This document shows positions 1 through 7,897 of a DNA stretch of 64,000 nucleotides, piece by piece. Location of the stretch: positions 1 to 64,000 of the forward strand of contig NZ_JABJVY010000020.1 in NCBI RefSeq assembly GCF_040750475.1, given 5' to 3'. This stretch comes from Amorphus sp040750475. Its GTDB lineage: Bacteria; Pseudomonadota; Alphaproteobacteria; Rhizobiales; Amorphaceae. How positions within the stretch are numbered: position 1 is the first letter of the stretch; the number at the start of each line of letters is the position of its first letter. Made by a program: the position numbers and the translations under genes. The notes under the pieces are model-generated. The model saw nothing but the letters and a program-made list of their open reading frames with translations, made no database searches and had not been told where the DNA came from.

Positions 1-72
1 GCCGTGGTCAACGTGCCCAATCGTTCCGATGTTCACGTGCGGCTTGCTGCGAGAAAACTTCTCCTTCGCCAT
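1..72 (-). CDS. tuf: Elongation factor Tu, N-terminal fragment (partial)
   Basis: Read on the minus strand from the ATG at 72-70, the 24 codons up to the window edge give MAKEKFSRSKPHVNIGTIGH followed by VDHG, the invariant N-terminus of EF-Tu. The P-loop GHVDHG is just complete at the edge. EF-Tu carries aminoacyl-tRNA to the ribosome using GTP. The gene lies downstream of tRNA-Gly and tRNA-Tyr on the same strand, the usual tRNA-tuf arrangement of proteobacteria, so it is probably co-transcribed with them. Only the 5' end lies in the window. Confidence 0.95.
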   Translation of the reverse strand, partial: MAKEKFSRSKPHVNIGTIGHVDHG

Positions 73-210
73 CGGCGATGTCCCTACTTTTTCGTTCCGG
101 AGGTTGCGGTGGAAGAGCGCGTTTCAATGGCCGAACGGCTTGGCCCGAACCGGAAGTCTCGTCAAGACCCGTCGTGACGGAGGCGCAAATCCGGCGCGCG
201 GGCATGGTGT

Positions 211-284
211 TGGAGCGGGTGAAGGGAATCGAACCCTCGTCGTCAGCTTGGAAGGCTGCTGCTCTACCATTGAGCTACACCCGC
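211..284 (-). tRNA. tRNA-Gly (anticodon TCC)
   Basis: On the minus strand the sequence starts GCGGGTGTAGCTCAATGG, has anticodon loop CTTCCAA (anticodon TCC), a T-arm with GGTTCGATTCC, and ends in an encoded CCA at 213-211. The acceptor stem GCGGGTG pairs with the 3' strand. It lies 138 bases upstream of tuf and in the same direction, as in many proteobacterial tRNA-tuf units. Confidence 0.95.
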
Positions 285-567
285 CGGTCCGTCCGGGCAG
301 ATAGCGAATATCGGGCCGCTTGACAATCCGCCGAACGCATTCGCGCACCGATCAATCGGTGTGAGAGCGCAAACGCGCCCTTCCCGACTTGCCGCCACAT
401 CGACAACGAGATAGAACATAGCAGGAACAATCGACTGTCATGACCTTCGAATGGGGCCGCGACGATGCCGCTTGCCTCGCTCCGGCAGGAGCAGATCGAT
501 GCGCGTATCGGGAGTGCTGTCAACGCAGTCTTTGTTCCAAGTCCAGAACAGCCTCTAGGAGGCCAGC

Positions 568-915
568 ATGCGCCAGACCGGTAAGCTCGACTATTTGGAA
601 CTCCCTGCCGCCAACGGCACCATCGACACCATGAAGTCGTTTTATGCGCGGGCCTTCGCCTGGAGTTTCACCGACTACGGGCCCGACTACGCCGCCTTCA
701 GCGAAGGACTCGACGGCGGGTTCGACGGCACCTCGGCCGAGGCGACAACAATACCGCTGCCCGTGCTCTATTCAAGCGATCTCGAAGCGACGGAAGCTGC
801 CGTGGTGGAAGCTGGCGGAACGATCGTCCGACCGATCTTCGCCTTTCCCGGCGGCCGGCGCTTCCATTTCACCGATCCCGCCGGCAACGAGCTCGCGGTT
901 TGGAGTGAAAGCTGA
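568..915 (+). CDS. VOC-family (glyoxalase/bleomycin-resistance fold) protein
   Basis: The 115-residue product is a single vicinal-oxygen-chelate module. It opens with KLDYLELPAANGTIDTMKSFY, the first beta-alpha unit, and ends in RRFHFTDPAGNELAVWSE, the typical closing strand with PxGN and the terminal Glu of the metal site. The start ATG has a good AGGAGG about six bases upstream. Such one-module proteins act as homodimeric lyases, dioxygenases or binding proteins; nothing here shows the substrate. It lies between two minus-strand tRNA genes on the opposite strand, so it is a single-gene unit. Confidence 0.85.
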   Translation: MRQTGKLDYLELPAANGTIDTMKSFYARAFAWSFTDYGPDYAAFSEGLDGGFDGTSAEATTIPLPVLYSSDLEATEAAVVEAGGTIVRPIFAFPGGRRFHFTDPAGNELAVWSES

Positions 916-1107
916 GGCCGTTTCAGGGCAAGAGGAAACGCGTCGGAGCACCCGCCGGGATCGACGGCCAAGTCGACGAAAACGGCTCATGAGGGACGTG
1001 GAAGGCTTTCGAGCCGTTCCCTTCGCGTGCGAGCGAACTGTGGGTCGTACCCTCCGCGTTTGGGCGCGGAGACCAGCGGCCCACCCGTAGCGCCCGAAGG
1101 CGAAGGG

Positions 1108-1192
1108 TGGTGGAGGGGGTTGGATTCGAACCAACGTAGGCTGAGCCAGCGGATTTACAGTCCGCCCCCTTTAACCACTCGGGCACCCCTCC
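1108..1192 (-). tRNA. tRNA-Tyr (anticodon GTA)
   Basis: The 85-nt minus-strand sequence begins GGAGGGGTGCCCGAGTGG, has a long variable arm as expected for a class II tRNA, anticodon GTA in the loop ACTGTAAAT, and an encoded CCA. The acceptor stem GGAGGGG pairs with CCCCTCC. It points towards tRNA-Gly and tuf. Confidence 0.96.
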
Positions 1193-1475
1193 ATGAAGTT
1201 CGCCGCCGCCCAGACGGGCGGCGCGATCGACGGCGGCTCGACCGTCGAGGGCGGTGTTATGGCGATGCGGCCGCGCGCTGTCAACGGGCCCACACAGGAT
1301 CTGTGGATAGACGCCGGCCGCGACCGGGGATGGCGCAGCGGCGCTTTTTAAGGCAACGATCTCTCGATCTGTCGCTGCGAAGCTCCTATAGCTGGCCGGA
1401 GGGGGAGCGGCCGGTGCCCGAGCGTGGCCGTCGCGACCGCCCCGCCCTCGCCTCCCCAAGCTCTCTCCAGGTGCC

Positions 1476-2264
1476 ATGAGCAACGGTTCACCGCATCCCA
1501 AGAAGCCTCGCCCCCGCGCACCGGAAGCGGACAGCGGACCGGTGTGGATCTACGGCTTTCACACGGTGGCGGCCGCGCTCGCCAACCCCGCCCGCCGCCG
1601 GCGGCGGCTGGTGGCGACCCGCAACGCACTCACTCGACTTGAGGGCGAGGTGGGCGGCGAGATCGGCGAGGCGGAGATCCTCGACCCGCGCGCAATCGCC
1701 AAACTGGTGGGCCCAGAGGCGGTGCATCAGGGGGTCGCGCTGTTGACCGATCCGCTGCCGCCGGGCGACCTGGACGATCTCGGCGACGCCCGCCTGGTGG
1801 TGCTCCTGGATCAGATCACCGATCCGCACAATGTCGGCGCGATCCTGCGTTCGGCGACGGCGTTGGGAGCGGATGCGGTGATCACCACCAATCGCCACAG
1901 CCCGACCGAAAGCGGCGTGATGGCCAAGGCCGCGTCTGGCGCGCTGGATCTGATCAAGGTGCTGACCGTGGTGAACCTCGCCCGCACCTTGGACGCGCTC
2001 GGCACCAAGGGCTATCTGCGGCTGGCGCTCGATTCCGACGGCGACGGCCCGATCGAGGACGCGCCTGGCTGCGACCGGCTGGCTTTAGTGCTGGGCGCGG
2101 AAGGCAAGGGTGTTCGACCCGGCGTGAAAGCCGCTTGCGACCGCGTGGTCCGGCTCGACATGCCCGGCCCGATCAAGTCGCTGAACGTCTCCAACGCCTG
2201 CGTGCTGTCGCTCTATGCCGGCCGTCAGCTTCTGGAACGGCACGCCGACGGCGCGTCCCGATGA
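1476..2264 (+). CDS. rlmB: 23S rRNA (guanosine-2'-O)-methyltransferase RlmB, TrmH/SpoU family
   Basis: The 262-residue protein has an N-terminal substrate-binding part (about 1-90, with WIYGFHTVAAALANPARRRR) and a C-terminal SPOUT knot domain. All three SpoU motifs are visible: ITDPHNVGAILRSATALGAD with its Asn and Arg, LVLGAEGKGV, and IKSLNVSNACVLSLY. The family methylates the 2'-OH of G2251 in the 23S rRNA peptidyl-transferase P-loop. The basic, Pro-rich N-terminus (about 15 residues) is probably disordered. It is followed closely by tRNA-Thr on the same strand. Confidence 0.93.
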   Translation: MSNGSPHPKKPRPRAPEADSGPVWIYGFHTVAAALANPARRRRRLVATRNALTRLEGEVGGEIGEAEILDPRAIAKLVGPEAVHQGVALLTDPLPPGDLDDLGDARLVVLLDQITDPHNVGAILRSATALGADAVITTNRHSPTESGVMAKAASGALDLIKVLTVVNLARTLDALGTKGYLRLALDSDGDGPIEDAPGCDRLALVLGAEGKGVRPGVKAACDRVVRLDMPGPIKSLNVSNACVLSLYAGRQLLERHADGASR

Positions 2265-2328
2265 CCTGTCGACACCGGGAAGCGATGGCGTGCATTCCCA
2301 GCTTCCGTGTGATACGAGCCAAGCGTCA

Positions 2329-2404
2329 GCCGGTATAGCTCAGCTGGTAGAGCAACCGCCTTGTAAGCGGTAGGTCGGGGGTTCGATCCCCTCTGCCGGC
2401 ACCA
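2329..2404 (+). tRNA. tRNA-Thr (anticodon TGT)
   Basis: This is a full 76-nt cloverleaf with acceptor GCCGGTA, D-arm GCTCAGCTGGTAGAGC, anticodon loop CTTGTAA (anticodon TGT), T-arm GGGGGTTCGATCCCC and an encoded CCA at 2402-2404. It lies 64 bases after rlmB and may be processed from the same transcript. Confidence 0.96.
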
Positions 2405-2475
2405 GCCCACTTGTGCTTCGGCTCCGGGACATCTGCTCGCCGCGCCGGCGGGAAAAACCGGTCTGCCTGGAAGCG

Positions 2476-2877
2476 CTAGACGCGATCGGAAGAATCGCGG
2501 GCGGCCGCGACATTCGCCGGGCCATTCGGGCGCGTTGCGACGAAGGCGGCCCCCACCCCCATCAGCCCGGCCACCAACAGCGCCAACATCCAGGACGGTC
2601 GGGCGGCGACAAGAAACACCGCAAACCCGATCGCCATGCCGATGAAGGCCGCCCGCTTGGCGCGCGGCGAGATCGCGCCATGGGTCCGCCAATTGCCAAG
2701 CGGCGGACCGAGATGGGGATGGGCCAGCAGCCAGGCTTCCAACCGGGGCGAAGAGCGGGCGAAGCATCCCGCCGCGACGATCACGAACGGCGTGGTCGGC
2801 AATACCGGCAGCACCGCGCCGACGAAGCCGAGCGCGAGCATAAAAATTCCCAAGACCAAAAAGGCGATACGCTTCAT
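2476..2877 (-). CDS. DUF454 (YbaN-like) small membrane protein
   Basis: I take the ATG at 2877, giving a 133-residue protein that starts MKRIAFLVLGIFMLALGFVG; the open frame extends further upstream but that part does not look like the family. The DUF454 hallmark AVLPVLPTTPFVIVAAGCFARSSPRLEAWLL is at about residues 21-51, followed by HPHLGPPLGNWRTHGAIS. Three hydrophobic stretches (about 4-28, 76-92, 95-113) suggest an inner-membrane protein. The family's function is unknown. It is convergent with tRNA-Thr. Confidence 0.85.
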   Translation of the reverse strand: MKRIAFLVLGIFMLALGFVGAVLPVLPTTPFVIVAAGCFARSSPRLEAWLLAHPHLGPPLGNWRTHGAISPRAKRAAFIGMAIGFAVFLVAARPSWMLALLVAGLMGVGAAFVATRPNGPANVAAARDSSDRV

Positions 2878-3028
2878 CGGCTTCGGCTGAGTTGGGCCGG
2901 TCCCGATCGACCAAAGTTTATGGGGCCGTTCGTCCGTCGCATCGAAGCGATATGGGGATCGGACAGCCCGCCGCCACGCGGCAAGAGCGCGCGGACACCG
3001 CGATGAAGGACGCTTCGCGCCGATTGCC

Positions 3029-3055
3029 GCGAAAAACCGGCACCCACTTTTTCGC
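3029..3055 (+). repeat. Palindromic repeat, GCGAAAAA-arm type
   Basis: A 27-bp unit with inverted arms GCGAAAAA and TTTTTCGC around the core CCGGCACCCAC. It is one base different from the two copies at 15106 and 15164. It forms the left part of a composite with the units at 3067 and 3120. Confidence 0.8.
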
Positions 3056-3066
3056 CGGTGCTCTCT

Positions 3067-3102
3067 ACCCGTTCCGCTTTCCTCGGCCTCACGGAGCGGG
3101 TC
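3067..3102 (+). repeat. Repeat unit B (ACCCGTTCCGCTTT ... CGGAGCGGGTCT)
   Basis: A hairpin-forming segment whose ends CCCGTTCCG and CGGAGCGGG pair. A near copy is at 24576-24612. In both places it sits between two palindromic repeats, so the larger structure is a mosaic. Confidence 0.65.
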
Positions 3103-3119
3103 TACGTTCTTGTTTCGAC

Positions 3120-3164
3120 GCGTTTTCCGGAGGGTCAACCGGTTTCCACTTGGCCTGGAAACGC
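3120..3164 (+). repeat. Palindromic repeat, GCGTTTCC-arm type, at an ORF end
   Basis: Arms GCGTTTTCC and GGAAACGC surround a diverged core (ACCGGTTTCCACTT). The right end is three bases from the TAG stop (3169-3167) of the minus-strand aminotransferase, so reading that gene the stop runs directly into the repeat. Confidence 0.75.
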
Positions 3165-3166
3165 TT

Positions 3167-4624
3167 CTAGCCGACCAACGACGGCTCCGCGGTCACCCGG
3201 AAGCGGGCCGTTGCGGGATCCGCCGTGTAGCGCTCGACGAAGCGATCGGCATTGCGGGCAAGCCAAGCCACTCCATCGATGACGGCATCGGCTTTTTCGT
3301 CCGACATCAAATAGGAGAGATTCAGGCGGACCCAGCCCGGCTTCTCCAACTCGTGGCCGGCTCGAAGCCGCCCGAACAACCGTTCGGACATCGCCTCGTC
3401 GATCTCGAGAAGACGATGGCCATAGGGACCCGCACACGCGCAGCCGCCGCGGGCCTGGATACCGAGCACGTCGCTCAGCATCCGGGTGAAGAGCTGTTGA
3501 TGGACAAAGCCCCCGTCCGCGCGCCTGACCTGAAACGAGAAGATCGGCAGCCGTTCGCGCACGGCCGGCTGCCCCAGAAGCCGGATCTCGTCAACATCGC
3601 CCCAAACCGCGAGCGCGCGCTCCACAAGCGCCTGATTGCGCGCGGCAATCCACTGTGCGCCGACCGCATCCTTCACCATGACGGCCAGGGCAGCGCGGAT
3701 GTCGCCGACCACGTTGGGCGTGCCCGCCTCCTCGCGCGCCTCCACGGACGAACTATAAGCATGCCCCCAGGGCGAAACGAAGGAAACGGACCCGCCGCCC
3801 GGGGCCGTGGGCGTCGACCGACAGACGATGGTATCGCGCGCCACCAGCACGCCGGAGGCCCCCGGCCCGCCGACGAACTTGTGCGGAGAGAAAACGATCG
3901 CGTCCTTCTCCGCATCCGGCGCTGGCGCCATGTCCATCGCCAGATAGGGCCCGCCACCGGCATAGTCCCAGACCGACAGGGCACCATGGGCCTTGAGACA
4001 CCGGGTCACCGCGACAGTGTCCGTAACGATGCCGGTCACGTTGGAGGCGGCGGAAAAACTGCCCACGATCAGGTCGGCCCCGCCGGCCACCGCGAGTGTC
4101 TCCTCCAGCGCACGAAGATCCACGCCCCCTTGGGCGGTTTCGGGGATTTCGCGCACCTCAGCCCCGCATTCGCGCCAGGGCAGAATGTTGGAATGGTGCT
4201 CGTAAGGGCCGATCAGCACCACGATCCGCTCGCCGCGCGCGCATCTGCGGGCGAGATCGAGCAAGCCCACGATCCGATTGATCCCCGAGGTCGCGCCGCT
4301 GCCGGTGAACACGACATGGCCGTCCGGGCCGGCGTTCACGGACGCGGCGACGATCGCCCGCGCCTCGCCGCGCATCCGGGTCATCGTCTCGCCGCAGAAG
4401 GACGCCTCGGTGTGGCTGTTGGCGTAGAAAGGCAGCACGTCGTCTCGGACGAAGTCCTCGATCTGGGCGAGCGCCCGCCCGGAGGCGACGTAGTCGGCAT
4501 AAAGCAGCGGCTTGCGGCCAAACGGCGTCTCGATCTCCACCCCCTCGCCGATCAGGCCGGCCTGCAATCTCTCCACCAGATCGGTGGTTTCGAGAGAATG
4601 GCGAAAACGCATCAACGGGGTCAT
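3167..4624 (-). CDS. Class V PLP-dependent aminotransferase / cysteine-desulfurase-like enzyme
   Basis: With the ATG at 4624 (GGAGAG eight bases upstream) the product is 485 residues. It shows the class V fold: FTGSGATSGINRIVGLL (cofactor phosphate), a His in GPYEHHSNILPWRECGAEV, the Asp in SVWDYAGGGP, and the PLP lysine in SPHKFVGGPGASGVL. A cysteine-rich loop RGGCACAGPYGHRLL lies where SufS/CsdA enzymes carry the persulfide-forming Cys, which suggests but does not prove sulfur transfer from cysteine or a relative. At about 485 residues it is longer than SufS (about 410). It is divergent from an Lrp/AsnC regulator that probably controls it. Its TAG stop touches a palindromic repeat. Confidence 0.8.
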   Translation of the reverse strand: MTPLMRFRHSLETTDLVERLQAGLIGEGVEIETPFGRKPLLYADYVASGRALAQIEDFVRDDVLPFYANSHTEASFCGETMTRMRGEARAIVAASVNAGPDGHVVFTGSGATSGINRIVGLLDLARRCARGERIVVLIGPYEHHSNILPWRECGAEVREIPETAQGGVDLRALEETLAVAGGADLIVGSFSAASNVTGIVTDTVAVTRCLKAHGALSVWDYAGGGPYLAMDMAPAPDAEKDAIVFSPHKFVGGPGASGVLVARDTIVCRSTPTAPGGGSVSFVSPWGHAYSSSVEAREEAGTPNVVGDIRAALAVMVKDAVGAQWIAARNQALVERALAVWGDVDEIRLLGQPAVRERLPIFSFQVRRADGGFVHQQLFTRMLSDVLGIQARGGCACAGPYGHRLLEIDEAMSERLFGRLRAGHELEKPGWVRLNLSYLMSDEKADAVIDGVAWLARNADRFVERYTADPATARFRVTAEPSLVG

Positions 4625-4800
4625 CGGGAGCTCTCCTGGATCAGGGCAATCCGGAGCGGGACGGGCGGAGCACCGCCCCACCTCTTACGCGATCCCGCTC
4701 GCTTAGCCGGATGAGAATGCCGAAAGAGACCCGAGATTTTGGTCGAAATGACCCACATATTGGCATTATATTCGATGAAATGAACGACAAATTTTCCGAT

Positions 4801-5253
4801 ATGGATGAAACTGATCTAAAGCTTCTGGCGGCCCTTCAAGCCGCGCCGGATCTTTCCCAGCGCGAGCTCGCCGAGCGCATCAACCTGTCTCAGAACGCCT
4901 GCTGGCGCCGGCTGAAAAAGCTTGAGGACAGCGGCGTGATCGTCGGCCGCAGCCTGCGGCTCGACCGGGAGGCGCTCGGCCTCGACCTGATCGTGTTCGC
5001 CATGATCCGCACGCGCAGCCATTCCGCCGAATGGCTGGAGAAATTCCGCCGCCACGTCGCCACCATCCCGGAGGTCATCGACTTCTACCGCATCAGCGGC
5101 GACTACGACTACATGCTGAAGATCGCAGCCCGCGACATGGCGAACTACGACCGCGTCTATCAGCGCCTGATCGAGAAGATCGAGCTGGACAATGTGACCT
5201 CCTATTTCGCCATGGAGGCCATCTTCGACAATCGGCCGCTTCCGTTGCGATAG
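4801..5253 (+). CDS. Lrp/AsnC-family transcriptional regulator
   Basis: The 150-residue reading starts MDETDLKLLAALQAAPDLSQ, the typical beginning of the family's winged helix-turn-helix (about 1-60, with ELAERINLSQNACWRRLKKL). The C-terminal RAM/ligand domain (about 65-145) includes YRISGDYDYMLKIAARDMANYD. In-frame ATGs at 4780 and 4711 would lengthen it; none has a clear ribosome-binding site, and I chose the family-typical one. These proteins form octamers and sense amino acids. It is divergent from the class V aminotransferase and lies before the ABC transporter, so either could be its target. Confidence 0.85.
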   Translation: MDETDLKLLAALQAAPDLSQRELAERINLSQNACWRRLKKLEDSGVIVGRSLRLDREALGLDLIVFAMIRTRSHSAEWLEKFRRHVATIPEVIDFYRISGDYDYMLKIAARDMANYDRVYQRLIEKIELDNVTSYFAMEAIFDNRPLPLR

Positions 5254-5819
5254 ATCGCGCCAAGCGCGTCCCGACACACCGGACACCGGTTCGCCGTCCG
5301 CATTTGCGTTACCCCATCGGCCGAGGCTGCTCAAAACCGCTCCGCGGCGGGACGGACTGGCGAGAGTATGTGCAAATTTGCACAACCATTGCGCGCTCAA
5401 TCCCCTAGTCTCACTGTGCTGAGCGTATAGGCTGAGGAAAACGATAAAATCAGGAGAGGAACAGCGCGCATGCTCGGGGTCGGGCACAGTCTTTGCGTCC
5501 TCCTGGTCGACAGGCGGAGCGACCGGGTGGGCAACTTCCTGGATCCTGCGACCGAAACCGGTGGCGGGTCGTGGGGAGCGTCATATCCCACCGAACGCCC
5601 GATCCCGATTGCCGACGGCGTCCTCACCGGCCGTAAGCCGGCCCGATTCGGACACCTGCGGCCGGCGCGCGCCGAAGCCCTTTCGGCGCACCAATTTCCG
5701 ACAAACCGATTTCAATCCACTCGCAGGACAGCCCCTGCCAAACGAGATTTCTCGTCTGTCGTCAGGCCTTTAACGGCGGCGATGACGGAAGCGCGCAAAG
5801 CAGCAAGGAGGGAGGAAGC
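5254..5819. other. Gene-free stretch before the ABC transporter operon
   Basis: This 566-base stretch is the leader of the transporter operon. It contains a perfect 16-bp palindrome at 5369-5384 (listed separately), a short repeat remnant near 5275-5310 (CCGGTTCGCCGTCCGC), and an AGGAGAGGA at 5451-5459. The last opens a reading frame from the ATG at 5470 whose TGA overlaps the binding-protein ATG. That frame resembles no family I know and may be chance. Confidence 0.6.
5369..5384. promoter_or_regulatory. Perfect 16-bp palindrome, candidate operator
   Basis: TGTGCAAATTTGCACA is a perfect inverted repeat about 435 bases before the binding-protein gene, in the region where its promoter must lie. 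TTGCAC inside it could serve as a -35 element, though no good -10 follows. The length and symmetry fit a dimeric repressor or activator. Which regulator binds is not evident; the Lrp/AsnC protein upstream is one candidate. Confidence 0.5.
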
Positions 5820-7034
5820 ATGAAACGGTTACTTTCTACAGGACTGGGTGTCGCCACACTCGCGCTGGCGGCCGCTCCCGCGCTCGCCCAGGACGGCGTG
5901 TCCGACGACGTCGTGAAGATCGGCGTTCTCGGCGACATGTCCGGGGTCTACTCGACCGGCTTCAGCGGCGAAGGCGCCGTCGCGGCGGTCAAGATGGCCG
6001 TGGAAGACTTCGGCGGCACCGTGCTCGGCAAGAAGATCGAGGTCATCTCCGCCGATCACCAGAACAAGGCGGACGTGGCGTCGGCCACCGCACGCCAGTG
6101 GATCGACGAAGATCAGGTCGACATGATCACCGACCTGACGAACTCCGCGGTCGCGCTCGCCGTCCAGCAGCTTGCCTCGGAAAAGAAGGTCATCACCATG
6201 GCCACCGGGGCCGCGACCAGCGACCTGACCGGCAAGGCCTGCACCAAGTACGGCATCCACTACGGCTACGACACCCACGCCCTGCCGGTCGGCACGGCCA
6301 CGGCGGTCGTGAAGAATGGCGGCGATAGCTGGTACTTCATCACCGCCGACTACGCCTTCGGCCACGCGCTGGAAAACAACACGTCCGAGGTCGTGAAAGC
6401 ACTGGGCGGCGAGGTTCTCGGCGATTCGATGGTGCCGCTCGCGACCACCGACTTCTCGTCCTATCTGCTGCAGGCCCAGTCCTCGGGCGCCAAGGTTATC
6501 GGCCTTGCCAACGCCGGACAGGACACGGTCAACTCGATCAAGCAGGCGCATGAGTTTGGGATCACCGAGGCGGGCCAGCAGCTCGCCGGCATGCTGGTGC
6601 TGATCTCCGACGTGAAGAGCCTCGGCACCGATGTCGCCAAGGGCCTCAACTTCACCACCGCCTGGTACTGGGACGGCGATGACGAGTCGCGGGCCTGGAA
6701 AGAGAAGTACATGAAGTACTCCAACGACGCGGCACCGACCTTCCCGCACGCGGCCGACTATTCGCTGACGATGGCCTATCTCAACGCCATCAAGGCGGCC
6801 GGCACCGACGACAGCGACGCCGTGCGCGCCGAGCTTGGCAAGATGAAGATCGACGACTTCTTCGCCAAAGGCGGTACGATCCGCGAGGACGGCCTGCTCG
6901 TGCACGACATGTACCTGCTGCAGGTGCAGGAAGGCGCGGACGATCCCTGGAACGTGGCCAAGGTGGTGCGCACCATCCCGGGCGACGAGGCCTATGCCTC
7001 GTTGGCCGATAGCGGCTGCCCCCTCGTCCAGTAA
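5820..7034 (+). CDS. ABC transporter periplasmic substrate-binding protein (LivK / Peripla_BP_6 type)
   Basis: The 404-residue protein has a Sec signal peptide (about 1-23, ending AAAPALAQ before DGVSDDVVKIG) and the two-lobe Leu/Ile/Val-type binding fold. It begins VKIGVLGDMSGVYS and contains a ligand-loop stretch TDLTNSAVALAVQ and the hinge region YFITADYAFGHALE. A strong AAGGAGGGAGGA precedes the ATG. It captures an amino acid or related small acid in the periplasm for the two permeases and two ATPases downstream. The ligand cannot be told from sequence; this branch includes carriers of aromatic and branched-chain acids. Two GC-rich hairpins follow the stop. Confidence 0.9.
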   Translation: MKRLLSTGLGVATLALAAAPALAQDGVSDDVVKIGVLGDMSGVYSTGFSGEGAVAAVKMAVEDFGGTVLGKKIEVISADHQNKADVASATARQWIDEDQVDMITDLTNSAVALAVQQLASEKKVITMATGAATSDLTGKACTKYGIHYGYDTHALPVGTATAVVKNGGDSWYFITADYAFGHALENNTSEVVKALGGEVLGDSMVPLATTDFSSYLLQAQSSGAKVIGLANAGQDTVNSIKQAHEFGITEAGQQLAGMLVLISDVKSLGTDVAKGLNFTTAWYWDGDDESRAWKEKYMKYSNDAAPTFPHAADYSLTMAYLNAIKAAGTDDSDAVRAELGKMKIDDFFAKGGTIREDGLLVHDMYLLQVQEGADDPWNVAKVVRTIPGDEAYASLADSGCPLVQ

Positions 7035-7044
7035 CGTCCAAACG

Positions 7045-7092
7045 CGAAGCGGCCGGCGCGCCGGCCGCTTCGGCCCGGCCCACCGGCCGGGC
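7045..7092 (+). promoter_or_regulatory. Two tandem GC-rich hairpins between binding protein and ATPase genes
   Basis: 7045-7072 is a perfect 28-bp palindrome with the half-site CGAAGCGGCCGGCG. Directly after it, 7073-7092 has 8-bp arms GCCCGGCC and GGCCGGGC around four bases. No U-run follows, so full termination is unlikely. In binding-protein operons such hairpins commonly protect the upstream message and let the binding protein be made in excess. Confidence 0.7.
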
Positions 7093-7113
7093 GCTGTGGC
7101 CAGGATCGCATAG

Positions 7114-7878
7114 ATGACGGACACCATTCTGCAGGCGATCGACCTCAACAAGAGTTTCCGCGGCTTTTCGGCCGTTCAAAACGTCAATCTTTCCGTGGAA
7201 CGCGGCCGTATCCACGCCATCATCGGCCCGAACGGCGCGGGAAAGACCACGCTCTTCAACCTTTTGACCAAGTTCTTGACCCCGACCTCGGGCAAGATCG
7301 TCTTCAACGGCACGGACATTACACACCGCAAGCCGGCGGAAATCGCCAATATGGGCGTCGTTCGCTCCTTTCAGATTTCTGCGGTGTTTCCTCACCTCAC
7401 GACGCTTGAGAATGTGCGGCTCGCGCTGCAGCGCCGGCTCGGCGTGAGCTATCATTTCTGGCGCTCCAAGAGCGTGCTGGAGGCGCTCGACGACGAGGCG
7501 ATCGAACGGCTCGGCCAGGTCGGCCTCGACAAGTTCGCGCACGTGCGCGCCGTCGAGCTTCCCTATGGCCGCAAGCGGGCGCTGGAGATCGCAACGACGC
7601 TGGGGCTCGATCCGGAGCTGATGCTGCTCGACGAGCCGACCCAGGGAATGGGGGCGGAGGATGTCGGTCTCGTCACCGACCTCATTCGCAAAGTCTCTGC
7701 CGGGCGAACCATCGTAATGGTCGAGCACAATCTCGGCGTGGTGGCGGAGCTTGCCGACACGATCACGGTCCTGAACCGTGGCGAGGTGTTGGCCGAGGGG
7801 CCGTATGAGAAGGTGTCCAAGAACCCAGCCGTGATGGAGGCCTATATGGGCGTCAAGATCGAAGAGGTCGGGGCATGA
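7114..7878 (+). CDS. ABC transporter ATP-binding protein, LivG type
   Basis: The 254-residue ATPase has Walker A GPNGAGKTTLFNLLT (about 33-47), Q-loop RSFQISAVFPHLTTLENV, signature LPYGRKRALEIATTL, Walker B LMLLDEPTQGMG and H-loop VMVEHNLGVV. The signature has PYGRK where most ABC proteins have SGGQ; LivG proteins commonly use a YG form. It is the first ATPase of the binding protein-G-F-H-M operon and pairs with the next protein as a heterodimer at the inner membrane. Confidence 0.92.
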   Translation: MTDTILQAIDLNKSFRGFSAVQNVNLSVERGRIHAIIGPNGAGKTTLFNLLTKFLTPTSGKIVFNGTDITHRKPAEIANMGVVRSFQISAVFPHLTTLENVRLALQRRLGVSYHFWRSKSVLEALDDEAIERLGQVGLDKFAHVRAVELPYGRKRALEIATTLGLDPELMLLDEPTQGMGAEDVGLVTDLIRKVSAGRTIVMVEHNLGVVAELADTITVLNRGEVLAEGPYEKVSKNPAVMEAYMGVKIEEVGA

Positions 7879-7897
7879 CGATCCGGGTCGCTCGGCG

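Noticed and set aside
923..1501. Minus-strand frame of 192 codons across tRNA-Tyr
   Set aside because: It reads through a tRNA gene and has no family resemblance.
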